Shown here: one piece after another, positions 5,599 through 5,861 of the stretch
Position numbering within the stretch: the first letter of the stretch is position 1
How the letters are laid out: each line of letters begins with the position of its first letter
DNA from: an uncultured Alphaproteobacteria bacterium
Lineage (GTDB): Bacteria > Pseudomonadota > Alphaproteobacteria > Micavibrionales > Micavibrionaceae
Length of the DNA: 5,861 nt
Assembly (NCBI GenBank): GCA_937128575.1
Contig: CAKZMN010000195.1
Span: 1 to 5,861, forward strand
Reading direction: 5' to 3'
Notes under the pieces: model-generated
Seen by the model: the letters and a program-made list of their open reading frames with translations, nothing else
The model's database searches: none
What the model was told of the DNA's origin: nothing
Position numbers and translations under genes: made by a program

Positions 5599-5861
5599 AT
5601 GAACATCATTGCCCCCCTCATGTGGTCCGCTGTTTTTCTCAGCACATTAATGCTGCTCTCTATCTATGATGCGGAAACATTTTTGATCTCATTCGTGCTG
5701 GTTGCACTTAGCGTTTTGGGCGCAGTTATATGCTTACCAAACACCACAATGGGCTTCCCACGCGCGCCAATTCCGATCCTCGTTATCGCCTTCTGGGCGC
5801 TAGCCTTCCTCAGCGCGGTGCTCTCAAAAAGTTCCTTCACCAGTTACATATTTTTCTGCTT
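5599..5861 (+). CDS. Polytopic membrane protein, N-terminal part (runs off window); possibly O-antigen ligase family
   Basis: An open frame of 87 codons continues past the window end. It encodes three hydrophobic segments, about residues 4-22, 28-47 and 59-76, joined by short loops including PNTTMGFPRAPIP (50-62). The pattern of a Pro-rich loop, then a segment with FWALAFLSAVLSKSSFTSY, resembles the start of O-antigen ligase/polymerase (Wzy_C) proteins, but no catalytic region is visible, so this is tentative. The start is unsettled: this ATG has only GAG about 11 bases upstream; an in-frame ATG at 5572 and GTG at 5587 are alternatives, and the frame stays open further upstream. Codons favour C at the third position (ATC, CTC, GCC), unlike the T/G-rich apbC on the same strand. 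Confidence 0.7.
   Translation, partial: MNIIAPLMWSAVFLSTLMLLSIYDAETFLISFVLVALSVLGAVICLPNTTMGFPRAPIPILVIAFWALAFLSAVLSKSSFTSYIFFC

Noticed and set aside
1..5861. CRISPR arrays, insertion sequences, tRNAs or toxin-antitoxin pairs
   Set aside because: I saw no regular spaced repeats, transposase motifs or tRNA cloverleaf other than the tRNA-like part of the tmRNA.

Overview
The window looks like chromosomal DNA of an alphaproteobacterium. The strongest evidence is a circularly permuted, two-piece tmRNA gene: the acceptor piece with its CCA end lies upstream of the coding piece. That arrangement is characteristic of Alphaproteobacteria, with a few other lineages. A thyA/folA/hflK-hflC neighbourhood, familiar from that class, agrees with this. 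I cannot name a genus.

Layout. 1-1184 (minus): the first codons of hflC, preceded by hflK, which encode the membrane SPFH partners of the FtsH protease. 1185-1284: a divergent control region. 1285-2373 (plus): an Mrp/ApbC P-loop Fe-S carrier ATPase. 2370-2948 (minus): dihydrofolate reductase, whose stop codon overlaps the ApbC stop. 2969-3355 (plus): dihydroneopterin aldolase (FolB), starting only 20 bp from folA in the opposite direction. 3288-4004 (minus): an HD-domain protein of the YfbR/HDDC2 nucleotidase type, whose 3' end runs 68 bp into folB. 4086-4880 (minus): thymidylate synthase. 4881-5090: a leader and promoter region between divergent thyA and ssrA, with a 14-bp inverted repeat. 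5091-5516 (plus): ssrA, with promoter and terminator. 5599-5861 (plus): the start of a polytopic membrane protein that runs off the window, possibly of the O-antigen ligase family.

The centre is a folate and thymidylate group. FolB acts early in folate synthesis. ThyA uses methylene-tetrahydrofolate to make dTMP and releases dihydrofolate. FolA regenerates tetrahydrofolate. The HD protein probably acts on deoxynucleoside monophosphates, the pool that includes the substrate and product of ThyA. The genes alternate in strand and are packed tightly enough that two convergent pairs overlap.

The flanking genes concern protein quality control: HflK/HflC modulate FtsH, and tmRNA tags stalled products for proteolysis. 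The most unusual signal is the tmRNA tag. It is 24 encoded residues long and reads as a complete short tag ending in AA, fused to a second, diverged copy starting with the same AANDNS motif. The thyA leader inverted repeat, the atypical motifs of the HD protein, and a change in strand composition just past ssrA are the other points worth following.
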